Source: an uncultured bacterium (GTDB taxonomy: Bacteria > Verrucomicrobiota > Kiritimatiellia > PWTM01). From it: DNA of 50,133 bases. Every line of letters starts with the position of its first letter. The stretch's first letter is position 1. The position numbers and the translations under genes are program-made. The notes beneath the pieces were generated by a model that saw nothing but the letters and a program-made list of their open reading frames with translations, searched no databases and was not told the origin of the DNA. Positions 34,487-42,672 of the stretch are shown in pieces. The stretch is taken from contig CALGXT010000046.1 of NCBI GenBank assembly GCA_937935255.1, positions 1 to 50,133 on the forward strand. Direction: 5' to 3'.

Positions 34487-34516
34487 CTGTACCACACTTC
34501 GCGAAGTGTGATACAG
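34487..34516. repeat. Palindrome family copy 4 (TATCACAC subtype, one mismatch)
   Basis: 30-base inverted repeat, arm CTGTACCACACTTCG on one side and the ATCACAC form on the other; one C-A mismatch at 34492/34511. It lies 60 bases after the MFS stop and 55 bases upstream of the isomerase -35 box. Confidence 0.9.
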
Positions 34517-34576
34517 TCCAAACGGCTCGCGGCATCCTTCCCGGAGGCCGTCGCGCGCCTTCGGGGCCGACGACCT

Positions 34577-36004
34577 TCAAACGCGATCGCTTCGGGCGGA
34601 GTTTTTCCCCGATCGGCGGCGGAGGCCGACGACGGCGCGCGCGCCGGCGGCGAAACTCACCGAGAGCTTATCCGCCGCCAACGCGATGAGCGCTCGGGTC
34701 CGCGCCGCGCGCGGATCGGCCAACCGGAACGCGAGGGGGAACAGTAACGCGCGCAGCAAGACGGATATACTGAAGAGGATGTGGTGGTTGATCAACCGCA
34801 GGCCGAACCCCGCAAATTCACGGCCTTCGAGCCGGTGCGCGATCCAGCCGCCGACCAATCCCGCCGCGAACGCGGCCGCGCCGCCCGCGATGCTGTGCAA
34901 CGCGAAACCGGCCGAACGTCCGCTGCGCGGCGCCGTTCCCAGCAACAGGTTGAACATCGCCAGATTCAACCCCGGCCAGAGCAAGCCCGACAAGGCGCCG
35001 TCCAGCCAGATCCAGCCCAACGCGTCCGGCCGCGCCGGCAGCCACAGCAGCGGCAGAAAAACGATCGGCATCAGGTTGAGGATGAGCACCGGACGCTGGC
35101 CGATTCGATCCGCAATCCTCCCCCACAGCGGCTGGCTGACCAGACTGGCCGCGCCGAACAGCAACGGATAGACGGCGATCGCCGCCTGCGACATGTGGAG
35201 ATAGCCGATCATGTGCGCGACCCAAAACGGCACCGTGATTCCCACCGCCGCCGCCCAGCCCGTGCAAAAGAACAGGAGACGCCGAAACGCCCGATCGCGC
35301 CATGCGACGCGCCAGCCGGCGGAAGGAATCGCGGCGGGGTGATGCGCGTTCGGTTCCCACTGGCGCGCGAAACAACCCAGACCCGCCGCCGCCGCGACCA
35401 CGCCGGCCAGATAAATCCACGCCAGCGTAGAGCGCGACCGCCCCGCGGCGGCGCCCAGGTCGTACCAGCGCCCGACCGCATACGCCGTCGCCATTTCCGC
35501 CAGTTGAGCGACCGTGTTGCGCGCCCCGAAAAACCGACCCCGGCGTCCCGCAGGCACGAGGTCGGTGATCCACGACTGCCAGCCGTTGTACGCCATGTGC
35601 GCGAGCGCCTGCGCCAGAAAGCCGACCGCGAGAAAAACGCCCAACTGGAGGCGATCGGACGCCGGGGTCAGCAACAACACCGCCGGCAGCAGCCACAGCG
35701 AACGGCCGATCCCGGCGGTCAGCAAAATATAGCCGCGCCGGGAACGCAGCCGATGGCCGTAAACGGCGGTGATGGCGCTGCCCAGCGTCGCCAGCGAGCC
35801 GAGCGCCGCCAGCCAGCCGAGGTGCAGGGCGCGCGCGCCGAGCAAGAGCGCGATTTGAGTGCACAGCGGGCCGGTGTGGATGCGCGTGGCCGCGGCGACA
35901 AATCCGCCCTCGGCGATGGAATACCGGAGGGAGCGTTCCGGTTCGCCCGGCGGCGGAGCGGCGGGCGTCGGGCCGTGCGGCGCGCGCGGCGCGGTCGGAT
36001 TCAT
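34577..36004 (-). CDS. Major facilitator superfamily transporter
   Basis: The 475-residue inner-membrane protein has about 12 hydrophobic helices. The loop between helices 2 and 3 is YGHRLRSRRGYILLTAG, and a matching loop SQPLWGRIADRIGQRPVLIL opens the second half, both variants of the MFS motif A. The segment AYNGWQSWITDLVPAGRRGRFFGARN resembles sugar or drug MFS proteins of PVC and Bacteroidota. The substrate is unknown. It is divergent from the EEP gene; the 202-base spacer 36005-36206 shows no gene. Confidence 0.88.
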   Translation of the reverse strand: MNPTAPRAPHGPTPAAPPPGEPERSLRYSIAEGGFVAAATRIHTGPLCTQIALLLGARALHLGWLAALGSLATLGSAITAVYGHRLRSRRGYILLTAGIGRSLWLLPAVLLLTPASDRLQLGVFLAVGFLAQALAHMAYNGWQSWITDLVPAGRRGRFFGARNTVAQLAEMATAYAVGRWYDLGAAAGRSRSTLAWIYLAGVVAAAAGLGCFARQWEPNAHHPAAIPSAGWRVAWRDRAFRRLLFFCTGWAAAVGITVPFWVAHMIGYLHMSQAAIAVYPLLFGAASLVSQPLWGRIADRIGQRPVLILNLMPIVFLPLLWLPARPDALGWIWLDGALSGLLWPGLNLAMFNLLLGTAPRSGRSAGFALHSIAGGAAAFAAGLVGGWIAHRLEGREFAGFGLRLINHHILFSISVLLRALLFPLAFRLADPRAARTRALIALAADKLSVSFAAGARAVVGLRRRSGKNSARSDRV

Positions 36005-36206
36005 TCCACCGCTCCCCTGCGGAGGCGCGAGAGCGGTCGCCCCGAGAACCTCGGCAAGCGCGGCCTATGCGCGATGATGCGAATCTGCGTCATGTCGGAG
36101 CAGCGAAGACGAAATCGCGACACTGTATCTCATCTTTCGCCGTTGGGCCAGGCGCTCCGTCGAACCTGGGCTGGATTTTCTCTCGCGCGCAGGTAAAGTA
36201 TCCACC

Positions 36207-37238
36207 ATGTCTTTCCGCCGCCCCAGATTGCCGCGCTCGCCCGCCCGCCGGCCGGTCTTCTGGGCTTTGTGCGCCGCCATCCTTTGGGCGGCCTCGCTCG
36301 CCGACGCCCGCAAAGTCCGCGTCGCCACGTTCAACGTCGAGCACGGCATCGGCGAACCGGGCGGCGAGAAGTACGAGGCGCAGAAGGCCGTTTTGCGGCG
36401 CATCAACGCCGATATCATCGCCTTTCAGGAACTCACGGCGGCGTCCTCGAACCACTGGGCGCGGCTGGCCGCGGAACTCGGCTACGAACATCGCGCATGG
36501 GGCGAGCTCGGTCCGTTCGCCGGCAGCATGATCCTGGGTTTTTTCAGCCGCTTCCCCATCCGCGAGAGCGCCACAGTGTCCTCTCCGGCGGGGGCGCGCG
36601 AGATGAGCCGGCTGCCCTTGCGCGCCACGATCGAAATTCCCGGCGCCGCGCGCCCATTGACGATCTGGAACATGCACCACAAGGCCATGTTCGAGACGTC
36701 CGATGATTTTCGCCGCGCCGTCGAAGCCCGTCGGATCGCCGCCGACATCGCCCGCCGTCTCGCCGAGCGTCCCGAAGAGAACGAACTGCTCGTCGTGGGC
36801 GATATGAACGACGATCCCGCGCGGCGGGAGCAGACGGTTCTTTTTCACGGTCCGCCCGAGCGCTTGCCCCGAACTTACGTGTTGGGCGCCGACATCGCAT
36901 TTCCGCTGCCTTACCGCTGGTTCCCCACCTCCGCCTACGCCCGCGCGGGAAACGGCTTTCGCGCCGTGCCGGCGTTCCGACCGGGCTCCGATATCGCCAT
37001 CACGCACTTTTACACGAACTACCGGCTCGACTGGGTCTTCGCGAGCGAAACGATCTGGAAACATCCGGACGGCGCGCCGCGCGGCGAGGTTTATCATTCG
37101 GATTGGGATGATCCCGGCGTCGGGCTGGAAAAACCCGGCGAACCGCCGCCGCCGGAGACGTCGCTCAAGGCCTCCGATCATTATCCGGTCGTGGTGGATT
37201 TGCATTTGACGCCGGCGCCGGTCGGCGGCGAAAAATAG
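36207..37238 (+). CDS. Exported endonuclease/exonuclease/phosphatase-family protein
   Basis: The 343-residue product has an N-terminal signal or anchor (PVFWALCAAILWAASLADA) and an EEP fold with VATFNVEH, IIAFQE, IWNMHHK, VVGDMNDDP and SDHYPVVV. These supply the metal Glu, Asn/His and Asp/His residues of the family. Members are nucleases, sphingomyelinases or phosphodiesterases; being secreted, this may act on nucleic acids or phosphoesters outside the cytoplasm. It is followed after 15 bases by ispA. Confidence 0.88.
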   Translation: MSFRRPRLPRSPARRPVFWALCAAILWAASLADARKVRVATFNVEHGIGEPGGEKYEAQKAVLRRINADIIAFQELTAASSNHWARLAAELGYEHRAWGELGPFAGSMILGFFSRFPIRESATVSSPAGAREMSRLPLRATIEIPGAARPLTIWNMHHKAMFETSDDFRRAVEARRIAADIARRLAERPEENELLVVGDMNDDPARREQTVLFHGPPERLPRTYVLGADIAFPLPYRWFPTSAYARAGNGFRAVPAFRPGSDIAITHFYTNYRLDWVFASETIWKHPDGAPRGEVYHSDWDDPGVGLEKPGEPPPPETSLKASDHYPVVVDLHLTPAPVGGEK

Positions 37239-37253
37239 CGGCGCAGCGGGGTC

Positions 37254-38141
37254 ATGGAGAAGTCTTTGCCATTTTGGAAAACGCTGCAGTCGGAGGTGGA
37301 TGCGGCCCTCGACGCGCGCATGCCGCCGGAGAGCGAGCCGCCCGTCGTCCTGCACCGCGCCATGCGCTACAGTCTGCTCGCCGGCGGAAAACGACTGCGC
37401 CCCATCCTTTGTCTTCTTTCGGCCGAGGCGGCGGGGGGGCGGCGGGAAGACGCCCTGACGCCCGCGCTGGCGCTCGAGCTGCTCCACACCTACTCGCTCA
37501 TCCACGACGACCTGCCCGCGATGGACAACGACGATCTGCGGCGGGGCCGTCCCACCGCCCACAAGGTGTTCGGCGAAGCCAATGCGATTCTCGCGGGCGA
37601 CGCGCTGCTGACGCTGGCGTTCGAGTGGCTGGCGCAGGCGCCCGCGCCGCCGCCCCATGCGCCCGGCGCGCTCGCCTATGAACTTGCGCGCGCCGCCGGC
37701 AGCCGGGGCGTCGCCGGGGGCCAATACGAGGACCTCGCCGCGGAGGGCGGCGGACCCGTAGCTCCGGAACGGGTGGAGACGATCCACCGATTGAAAACCG
37801 CCGCGTTGATCGCCGCCGCCTGCCGCATGGGCGCGATCGCCGCCGCCGCGCCGCCGCCGGTCGTCGCCGCGCTGGGCGAGTTCGGCGAGCGAATCGGGCT
37901 GGCCTTCCAGATCGCGGACGACATCCTCAACGCGACCTCCACGCCCGAGCAGCTCGGCAAGGCGGTCGGCAGCGACGCCGCGCGCGGAAAGGCCACCTAC
38001 GTCTCGCTATACGGCGTGGAATCCGCCCGCCGGCGCGCCGCCGCGCTGATTGCCGAGGCGACGGCGCGGCTGGACGGTTTGCCCGGACCGACCGAGCCGC
38101 TGCGCGATCTCGCGCGTTTCGTCGTCGAGCGCGACCGTTGA
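37254..38141 (+). CDS. ispA: Polyprenyl synthetase, probable farnesyl diphosphate synthase
   Basis: The 295-residue protein makes a C15-C20 isoprenyl diphosphate for quinone, undecaprenyl or carotenoid synthesis. The first Asp-rich motif is DDLPAMDND (residues 85-93, DDx4D type of bacterial FPP synthases), preceded by LLAGGKRLRP; the second is FQIADDILN. The bases before the ATG lack a strong ribosome-binding site. The close spacing to the EEP gene suggests one transcript. Confidence 0.93.
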   Translation: MEKSLPFWKTLQSEVDAALDARMPPESEPPVVLHRAMRYSLLAGGKRLRPILCLLSAEAAGGRREDALTPALALELLHTYSLIHDDLPAMDNDDLRRGRPTAHKVFGEANAILAGDALLTLAFEWLAQAPAPPPHAPGALAYELARAAGSRGVAGGQYEDLAAEGGGPVAPERVETIHRLKTAALIAAACRMGAIAAAAPPPVVAALGEFGERIGLAFQIADDILNATSTPEQLGKAVGSDAARGKATYVSLYGVESARRRAAALIAEATARLDGLPGPTEPLRDLARFVVERDR

Positions 38142-38245
38142 CGGCGCCGCTCGGGAATCGTTTTTCTCGGCATGGCCGCCGCGGGCCTGTTTTGATAGAA
38201 TAGGCGCCCGGCCGCGGTCTGCCGGCGACGAACCGCGGCGTCGTC

Positions 38246-40192
38246 ATGGGCGATCGCAGATACATTTTTCCTTTCCCGGCCGCCGGCGGCGAAGAGGTCG
38301 CGCCGCCGCGCGCGTTACTCGGCGAACGCGGCGCGATCTTCGCCGAGCTGTCCGCCGCGGGGCTGCCCGTGCCGCCCGGTTTCGTGATCTCCGCGGAAGT
38401 CGGCGCTTATTACGAACGGCGCGACCGCCGCCTGCCGCCCCGTTTTATCGAGGAATACCGGGAGGAGTTGCGGCGGCTCTCCTCGGCGGACGGCGCGCGC
38501 TTCGGCGACGCCGCCCGGCCGCTGCTCCTATCGCTTTGCGCCGAATCGTCCGGAAACGGCGCGCGCGGCATCTGGCGGATCAGCCATCTGGGCTTGTCGG
38601 ATCGCGCGCTGCACGGTCTGGCCCAGCGCCTCGGCGGCGACCGCCCCGCATGGGACGCCTATCGCCGATTGCTGCGGGAGTATGGCGTGGCTATCGCGGG
38701 CATCCCGCCGGAGGCCTTTGAAATCGCCCGCGGACGGCTGCTGGGCAAATACGGCGTCGCCGGCGAGCGCGATCTCGACGCCCCGCGGCTCCAGGAGCTT
38801 TGCGATCTCTTCAAACGCGTCTTCTTCGAGCGCGCGGGCCGCCCCTTTCCGCAGGATCCCTTCGATCAATTTCGCGCGGCGCTGACGGCGGCGCTCGCGC
38901 GCCGGAGCGGCGGCGGCGGACTCGGCGCGGCGCTGACCGTCCGCGCGACGGTGTTCGGACAGCGCGGCGAAGACTCCGGCGTCGCGCGCGCGTGTTCTCG
39001 CGATCCGGTCGGCGGCGCCGATCGGCCGGTCGGCGTTTTTCTGGCGAACGCGCAAGAGGATGATTTGGACGCGCCGGGCGCGCCCTTGGCGCCGTTTGAA
39101 GCGCTGGAGCAATCTCCGCGGCCCGCTTTGCGCGGCGTCCACGCCGAAATTTCGGCCCTGTTGCGCCGTTTGGAGCGCCTGCGGCGCTACCCGTCCGAAG
39201 CGCTCTTCGTCATTGAGGAGGGGCGCGCGTTTCTCCTGGAAGCGATGCCGGCCCGCCGCGGCGGTCGCGCCGGCGTGCGTTGGGCGGTGGATATGGCGTC
39301 GGCCGCGAAGGGCGCGCCGGCCGCGCTCTCCGAGGCGGAGGCGCTGAACAGCCTTGACGCGCGAGATTTGGAGGATTTTCTGGGCGGAACCGACGGCGCG
39401 CCCTCGCTCCTTTCCGCGTTCCGCGCCGGCGCGCGGGAGGCGCGGCGACACCCGGATTATCGTTTATACCGGCAGATTTCTTCCTGGGCCTCGCGAAACG
39501 CCGGACTGCGGGTATACGCGGAGGCGGCGACGCCGGACGACCTCCGGCTGGCGCGCCGTCTGGAGGCGGACGGGGCCCTGTTGCGGATTCCCGCGGAGGA
39601 TTCCGCGCTGCCCGTTGAAATCCGCCGGCAAGCGTGGCAGCGCCGTATCGAAACCGCGCACGCGGCCGCTCGCCGTCTGCCGTTGATTATCGAATGGCCC
39701 CCCGGACTGTATTCCGAACCGCCGGCGCTCCCTCCCGGCAACGGCTGGCTGCTGGAGACGCCCGACCCGGACGCCGGCGCCGACGCGGCCCCGCCGTTTC
39801 GGTCGGATGGCCGCGCGGCGCCGCGGGGCTGGCTGCTCGCCACGCCTCGCGCGGCGCGGCTGGCCGTCCTCGCCGCCGCGCGGGCCGATTTTCTCGCGCT
39901 GGACATCCCCCGGCTGCATCATTGCTGTCGGGGCCGCCCCTCCGCCGACGGGGACGCGGCGCGGGCGCCGGAGCCGCTGGATATCGCGGGGGTGGGGCAA
40001 CTGGTCGAATGGGCGGCGCGCAAAGCGCGGGCCGCGCGCCTGGACGCGACGATCCTCGCGCTGGGCGTTTCGCCCGCGGACACCGCCGGGCTGCGGTTTC
40101 TGATCCGCGCCGGCGTCACGGCCGTTACGGCGAGTCCGGCGGCGGTGCCGGCGATGCGGGTGGCGGCGGCCCAGGCTTCACGGCCTCGCTGA
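38246..40192 (+). CDS. Degenerate pyruvate phosphate dikinase (probable pseudoenzyme)
   Basis: The 648-residue product aligns with PPDK (about 870-910 residues) from end to end: GERGAIFAELSAAGLPVPPGF, then FGDAARPLLLSL, VRATVFGQRGEDSG, FVIEEGRAFLLEA, LRVYAEAATPDD and the terminal PAAVPAMRVAAAQA. The chemistry is gone. The VRSGARASMPGMMD block is LCAESSGNGARGIW; the LQTRNGKR arginine is lost; the swivelling domain with GGMTSHAA is absent; RTEHMF is RIPAED; and GICGEHGGD is LALGVSPAD. No frameshift or stop interrupts it, so it may be a maintained regulator. It starts 104 bases after ispA; TAGAAT (38196) is a possible -10. Motif comparison is from memory of the family. Confidence 0.82.
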   Translation: MGDRRYIFPFPAAGGEEVAPPRALLGERGAIFAELSAAGLPVPPGFVISAEVGAYYERRDRRLPPRFIEEYREELRRLSSADGARFGDAARPLLLSLCAESSGNGARGIWRISHLGLSDRALHGLAQRLGGDRPAWDAYRRLLREYGVAIAGIPPEAFEIARGRLLGKYGVAGERDLDAPRLQELCDLFKRVFFERAGRPFPQDPFDQFRAALTAALARRSGGGGLGAALTVRATVFGQRGEDSGVARACSRDPVGGADRPVGVFLANAQEDDLDAPGAPLAPFEALEQSPRPALRGVHAEISALLRRLERLRRYPSEALFVIEEGRAFLLEAMPARRGGRAGVRWAVDMASAAKGAPAALSEAEALNSLDARDLEDFLGGTDGAPSLLSAFRAGAREARRHPDYRLYRQISSWASRNAGLRVYAEAATPDDLRLARRLEADGALLRIPAEDSALPVEIRRQAWQRRIETAHAAARRLPLIIEWPPGLYSEPPALPPGNGWLLETPDPDAGADAAPPFRSDGRAAPRGWLLATPRAARLAVLAAARADFLALDIPRLHHCCRGRPSADGDAARAPEPLDIAGVGQLVEWAARKARAARLDATILALGVSPADTAGLRFLIRAGVTAVTASPAAVPAMRVAAAQASRPR

Positions 40193-41108
40193 GCGCGCGC
40201 CAAACGGCGTCCGCGCCGAGCCGGTCGAGCGCGCCCTCCGGCGCCCGCAGAATCGTCACGGCGGCCCCGCGCGGACCCCAAATATCGGGATCGGTCGGAC
40301 CGAACAATACGATCGAAGCCAATCCCAGCGCCGCCGCCAGGTGGGCGATGCCCGAATCGTTGCCGACGAACGCCCGCGCGGCAGCCAGCGCCGCGGCGGT
40401 CTCCATCAATTCCAGGCTTTCGATGCGCGGAACATCGGGCGCGCAAGCGCGCAGCCTTTCCGCCGTCGCCTCATCGGCTTCGCCGAAAACGAAAAAGGGC
40501 GAAAAGCCGTCCGCCCGCGCGCGGCGCGCCAGATCGCCGAACCGTTCCGCGGGCCAGTTTTTTTTCGGGCTGCCGCTGCCGGGATGGATCGCCAGCGCGA
40601 AATCCGGCGCCGCGCCCGCGCCCGCCAACCGGCGGCGACCGGCGGCGACGGCCTCGGGCGGCAGCGAAAGCCGCGGCGCCGCGCCGGCCGCGTAGATGGC
40701 CAGCGTCTCGAGAACTTTCAGAAGATGGTCGGTCGCGTGAATGCGGGGATCCACCGGCGAACGGTACAGCACCTGGCGCACCCCGGTGGACTCCAGATTT
40801 CGGCGCACGACCCCGTCGGGGTCGTGCAGAAACGACACGACCAGATCGAAGGAGCGGACATACTGAATCAGCGCATCGCCCAGCGCGGGACGCCAGGAAT
40901 AGAATCGCGCGAAATGCGCGCGGTCGAGCGACTCGACCCGGTCGGCCCACCCGCCGGCGCGGGCGAGTTCGGCGATGTGGGGATAGCCGACGACTTCGAT
41001 ATGCGCCTCCGGCCATTGCGCCCGCAGGGCCTGCAGCACCGGCAGCGTCAGCACGAAATCGCCGATCGCGCCGCCGCGCAGCACCAGAAATCGAGGCCGC
41101 AGGATCAC
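40125..41108 (-). CDS. Glycosyltransferase family 9 (heptosyltransferase-like)
   Basis: The 327-residue protein resembles ADP-heptose:LPS heptosyltransferases: FLVLRGGAIGDFVLTLPVLQALRAQWP at the N-terminus, IHPGSGSPKKNWPAERFGDLARRA in the C-terminal Rossmann half, and FVGNDSGIAHLAAALGLASIVLFGPTDPDIWGPRG. It probably adds a core sugar to lipid A. The GTG start at 41108 overlaps the upstream stop (GTGA). Its Pro-rich tail overlaps the 3' end of the PPDK-like gene by 68 bases. Confidence 0.9.
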   Translation of the reverse strand: MILRPRFLVLRGGAIGDFVLTLPVLQALRAQWPEAHIEVVGYPHIAELARAGGWADRVESLDRAHFARFYSWRPALGDALIQYVRSFDLVVSFLHDPDGVVRRNLESTGVRQVLYRSPVDPRIHATDHLLKVLETLAIYAAGAAPRLSLPPEAVAAGRRRLAGAGAAPDFALAIHPGSGSPKKNWPAERFGDLARRARADGFSPFFVFGEADEATAERLRACAPDVPRIESLELMETAAALAAARAFVGNDSGIAHLAAALGLASIVLFGPTDPDIWGPRGAAVTILRAPEGALDRLGADAVWRALSEAVKPGPPPPASPAPPPDSP

Positions 41109-41656
41109 GGCGCGAATCTCGTCCAGCCCAGCGCCAGAAAGACAGCGCCCAGCAGGACGGCCCCCGCCCCCGCCGCGCGAAGGCGCGCGGGCGCGCGCGT
41201 CAGCGCGGCGGCGGCCCGGCGAAAATGCCACGGCGCCGCGACGCCGATCAACCCCGCGACGACCCAGACGTACGCGAAGGCCGAGGCGAAGCGGCCGGCC
41301 GCCGACGGATGCCAACGCGCCGCCAGCAACAGCGGCTGCGCCGCCAGCAGCAGCAGCCCCCCCAGCGCGCGCGCCGCCAGCAGCTCGGACATCAGCGTCA
41401 CGACGCCGACCCAGACCGCGGCGGCGGCGGGATACAGCCAGGGTTTGACCGGCGCGAATCGGCCCAGTTCGGCGCCGCGCACAATGGCCGCCGAGGCGAG
41501 CAACGCGATGGCGGAAAACAGGCGCCCCAGCGCCGCGTTGCGCGGAAACCGCTCCAGCGCCCGTCCCGCGGCCGCCGGCGCGGCGAGCGCGGCGGCGCCG
41601 GCCAAAACGTGCGCCGCGCCCAGCATCCAGGCCCAATGTTGTAACGTCAACACCAT
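41105..41656 (-). CDS. Multi-pass membrane protein of unknown function
   Basis: The 183-residue product has five or six hydrophobic helices, with short arginine-rich loops. It is coupled to the heptosyltransferase gene (GTGA), which suggests a cell-envelope role, but I do not recognise the family. ATG 41656 is chosen because upstream codons would cross the pilin promoter region. Confidence 0.65.
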   Translation of the reverse strand: MVLTLQHWAWMLGAAHVLAGAAALAAPAAAGRALERFPRNAALGRLFSAIALLASAAIVRGAELGRFAPVKPWLYPAAAAVWVGVVTLMSELLAARALGGLLLLAAQPLLLAARWHPSAAGRFASAFAYVWVVAGLIGVAAPWHFRRAAAALTRAPARLRAAGAGAVLLGAVFLALGWTRFAP

Positions 41657-41740
41657 CGCTTCGCAGTCCCGCCCCGGCGAACCTATGCGAAAACGCCAAC
41701 ATCGGCCAAGTTTTTTCGCAAAAAAATATCGGGATGACGC

Positions 41741-41769
41741 TTGACACGGGATGCGCGCCGACCTAATCT
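41741..41769 (+). promoter_or_regulatory. Near-consensus sigma-70 promoter of the pilin gene
   Basis: TTGACA (41741-41746), 17-base spacer, TAATCT (41764-41769). A T6/A7 tract lies just upstream (41711-41727) and may act as an UP-like element. This is the strongest promoter seen in the window. Confidence 0.75.
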
Positions 41770-41799
41770 GGCCCTGTAAAAACGAACGGAAAACGACTT

Positions 41800-41832
41800 C
41801 GCGCGGCGGTCGAACGGTTCGACGGCCGCGCG
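41800..41832 (+). promoter_or_regulatory. Stable hairpin in the pilin leader
   Basis: Arms CGCGCGGC/GCCGCGCG and GTCGAAC/GTTCGAC nest, with one G-G mismatch, in the transcribed leader between the promoter and ATG 41863. It may stabilise the mRNA or regulate translation (inference). Confidence 0.6.
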
Positions 41833-41862
41833 GAAAGTCCGTTCGAGGGAGCGGATGGAACG

Positions 41863-42582
41863 ATGAAGAAGCTGATGCGCGCATTTCGGAAACGGGGATT
41901 CACGCTGGTTGAGCTGCTGGTCGTCATTGCCATTATCGGTATTCTGGTTTCAATCATCCTGCCGCAGATCAACAACGGCCTGCTGCGCGCTCGTCTGACC
42001 GCGGCGGCGGCCAACGGACGCAGCATCGTGCAGGCGATCGTGATGCGCTCCACGGAAGGCATCGCCTCCTCCGCCAACGCCTGGCCGATGTACGGGGCCA
42101 CCTTGAATATCACAAACTACCAGTTCTCCACTTCGACGGAATTTTTCAGATACATGGTGACGAGCGAGTGGATGACGGTCGGCTATAATTTCTTCACCGC
42201 TTCCGGCGTGAAGGTCAACGACAACCCGAACGTCATGGATCCGATCAACAACGCCTGGTGTATCGTCGCCGACATCACGGATTCCTTCCCGGAGACGGCG
42301 CCGGCGATGTTCACGCGCAACCTCGGCGGCGCGGCGGCGACGCCGTTCACAAAACTGGACGATACGTTGAGCGCCGACGCCCGGGGCATGGTCAACCAGG
42401 TGGCCGACGTGCAACCGTTCGGCAAGCGCGGTCTCGTGGTGATCACGAAGGGTCTGGCCTCGCACCCCATCGGACGCGACCAGCTCATGCTGAATACCTT
42501 CACCAACGAGTATTTCCGCCGCGCGACGATCGTGGGCACAAACCTGAACAACCGCGTGCTCCGCCCGGGCGGCACGTACTGA
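41863..42582 (+). CDS. Type IV pilin / type II secretion pseudopilin
   Basis: The 239-residue product has a basic leader MKKLMRAFRKRG and the class III signal GFTLVELLVVIAIIGILVSIILP; prepilin peptidase would cut after the Gly, leaving Glu at +5. The rest is a globular domain ending NNRVLRPGGTY. The gene has its own strong promoter, leader hairpin and terminator and no pilus neighbours, which suits a major subunit made in quantity. A hand-counted block (42121-42180) is 50% G+C, lower than most of the window. GGGAGCGGATGG precedes the ATG. Confidence 0.9.
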   Translation: MKKLMRAFRKRGFTLVELLVVIAIIGILVSIILPQINNGLLRARLTAAAANGRSIVQAIVMRSTEGIASSANAWPMYGATLNITNYQFSTSTEFFRYMVTSEWMTVGYNFFTASGVKVNDNPNVMDPINNAWCIVADITDSFPETAPAMFTRNLGGAAATPFTKLDDTLSADARGMVNQVADVQPFGKRGLVVITKGLASHPIGRDQLMLNTFTNEYFRRATIVGTNLNNRVLRPGGTY

Positions 42583-42602
42583 TCGGCCATTCGACGCCGG
42601 CG

Positions 42603-42650
42603 CGAACGCCCCTCCCCGTCTTCACCGGCGGCGAGGGGCGTTCGGTTTTT
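42603..42650 (+). terminator. Rho-independent terminator of the pilin gene
   Basis: A 12-bp perfect stem (CGAACGCCCCTC with GAGGGGCGTTCG) is followed by GTTTTT. It starts 20 bases after the pilin stop and lies 23 bases before the glmS start. It is the clearest intrinsic terminator in the window. Confidence 0.9.
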
Positions 42651-42672
42651 CAACCTTTTCCGGAGGTGACGC

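Noticed and set aside
34487-34516. Palindromes as repressor operators of the downstream sugar genes
   Set aside because: Copies lie about 55-140 bases upstream of the promoter candidates rather than over them, and several are nearer to the preceding stop codon. Not excluded for 6039.
34372-34521. Longer start for isomerase copy 1, beginning inside the palindrome
   Set aside because: The added 50 residues are encoded by palindrome and promoter DNA; ATG 34371 gives the normal barrel start.
38246-40192. Annotating this gene as active pyruvate phosphate dikinase
   Set aside because: The family alignment is clear, but the catalytic His domain is missing and the other active-site blocks checked are substituted.
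42583-42672. glmS ribozyme upstream of glmS
   Set aside because: Only about 90 bases separate pilin and glmS, and they are filled by the terminator and ribosome-binding site.
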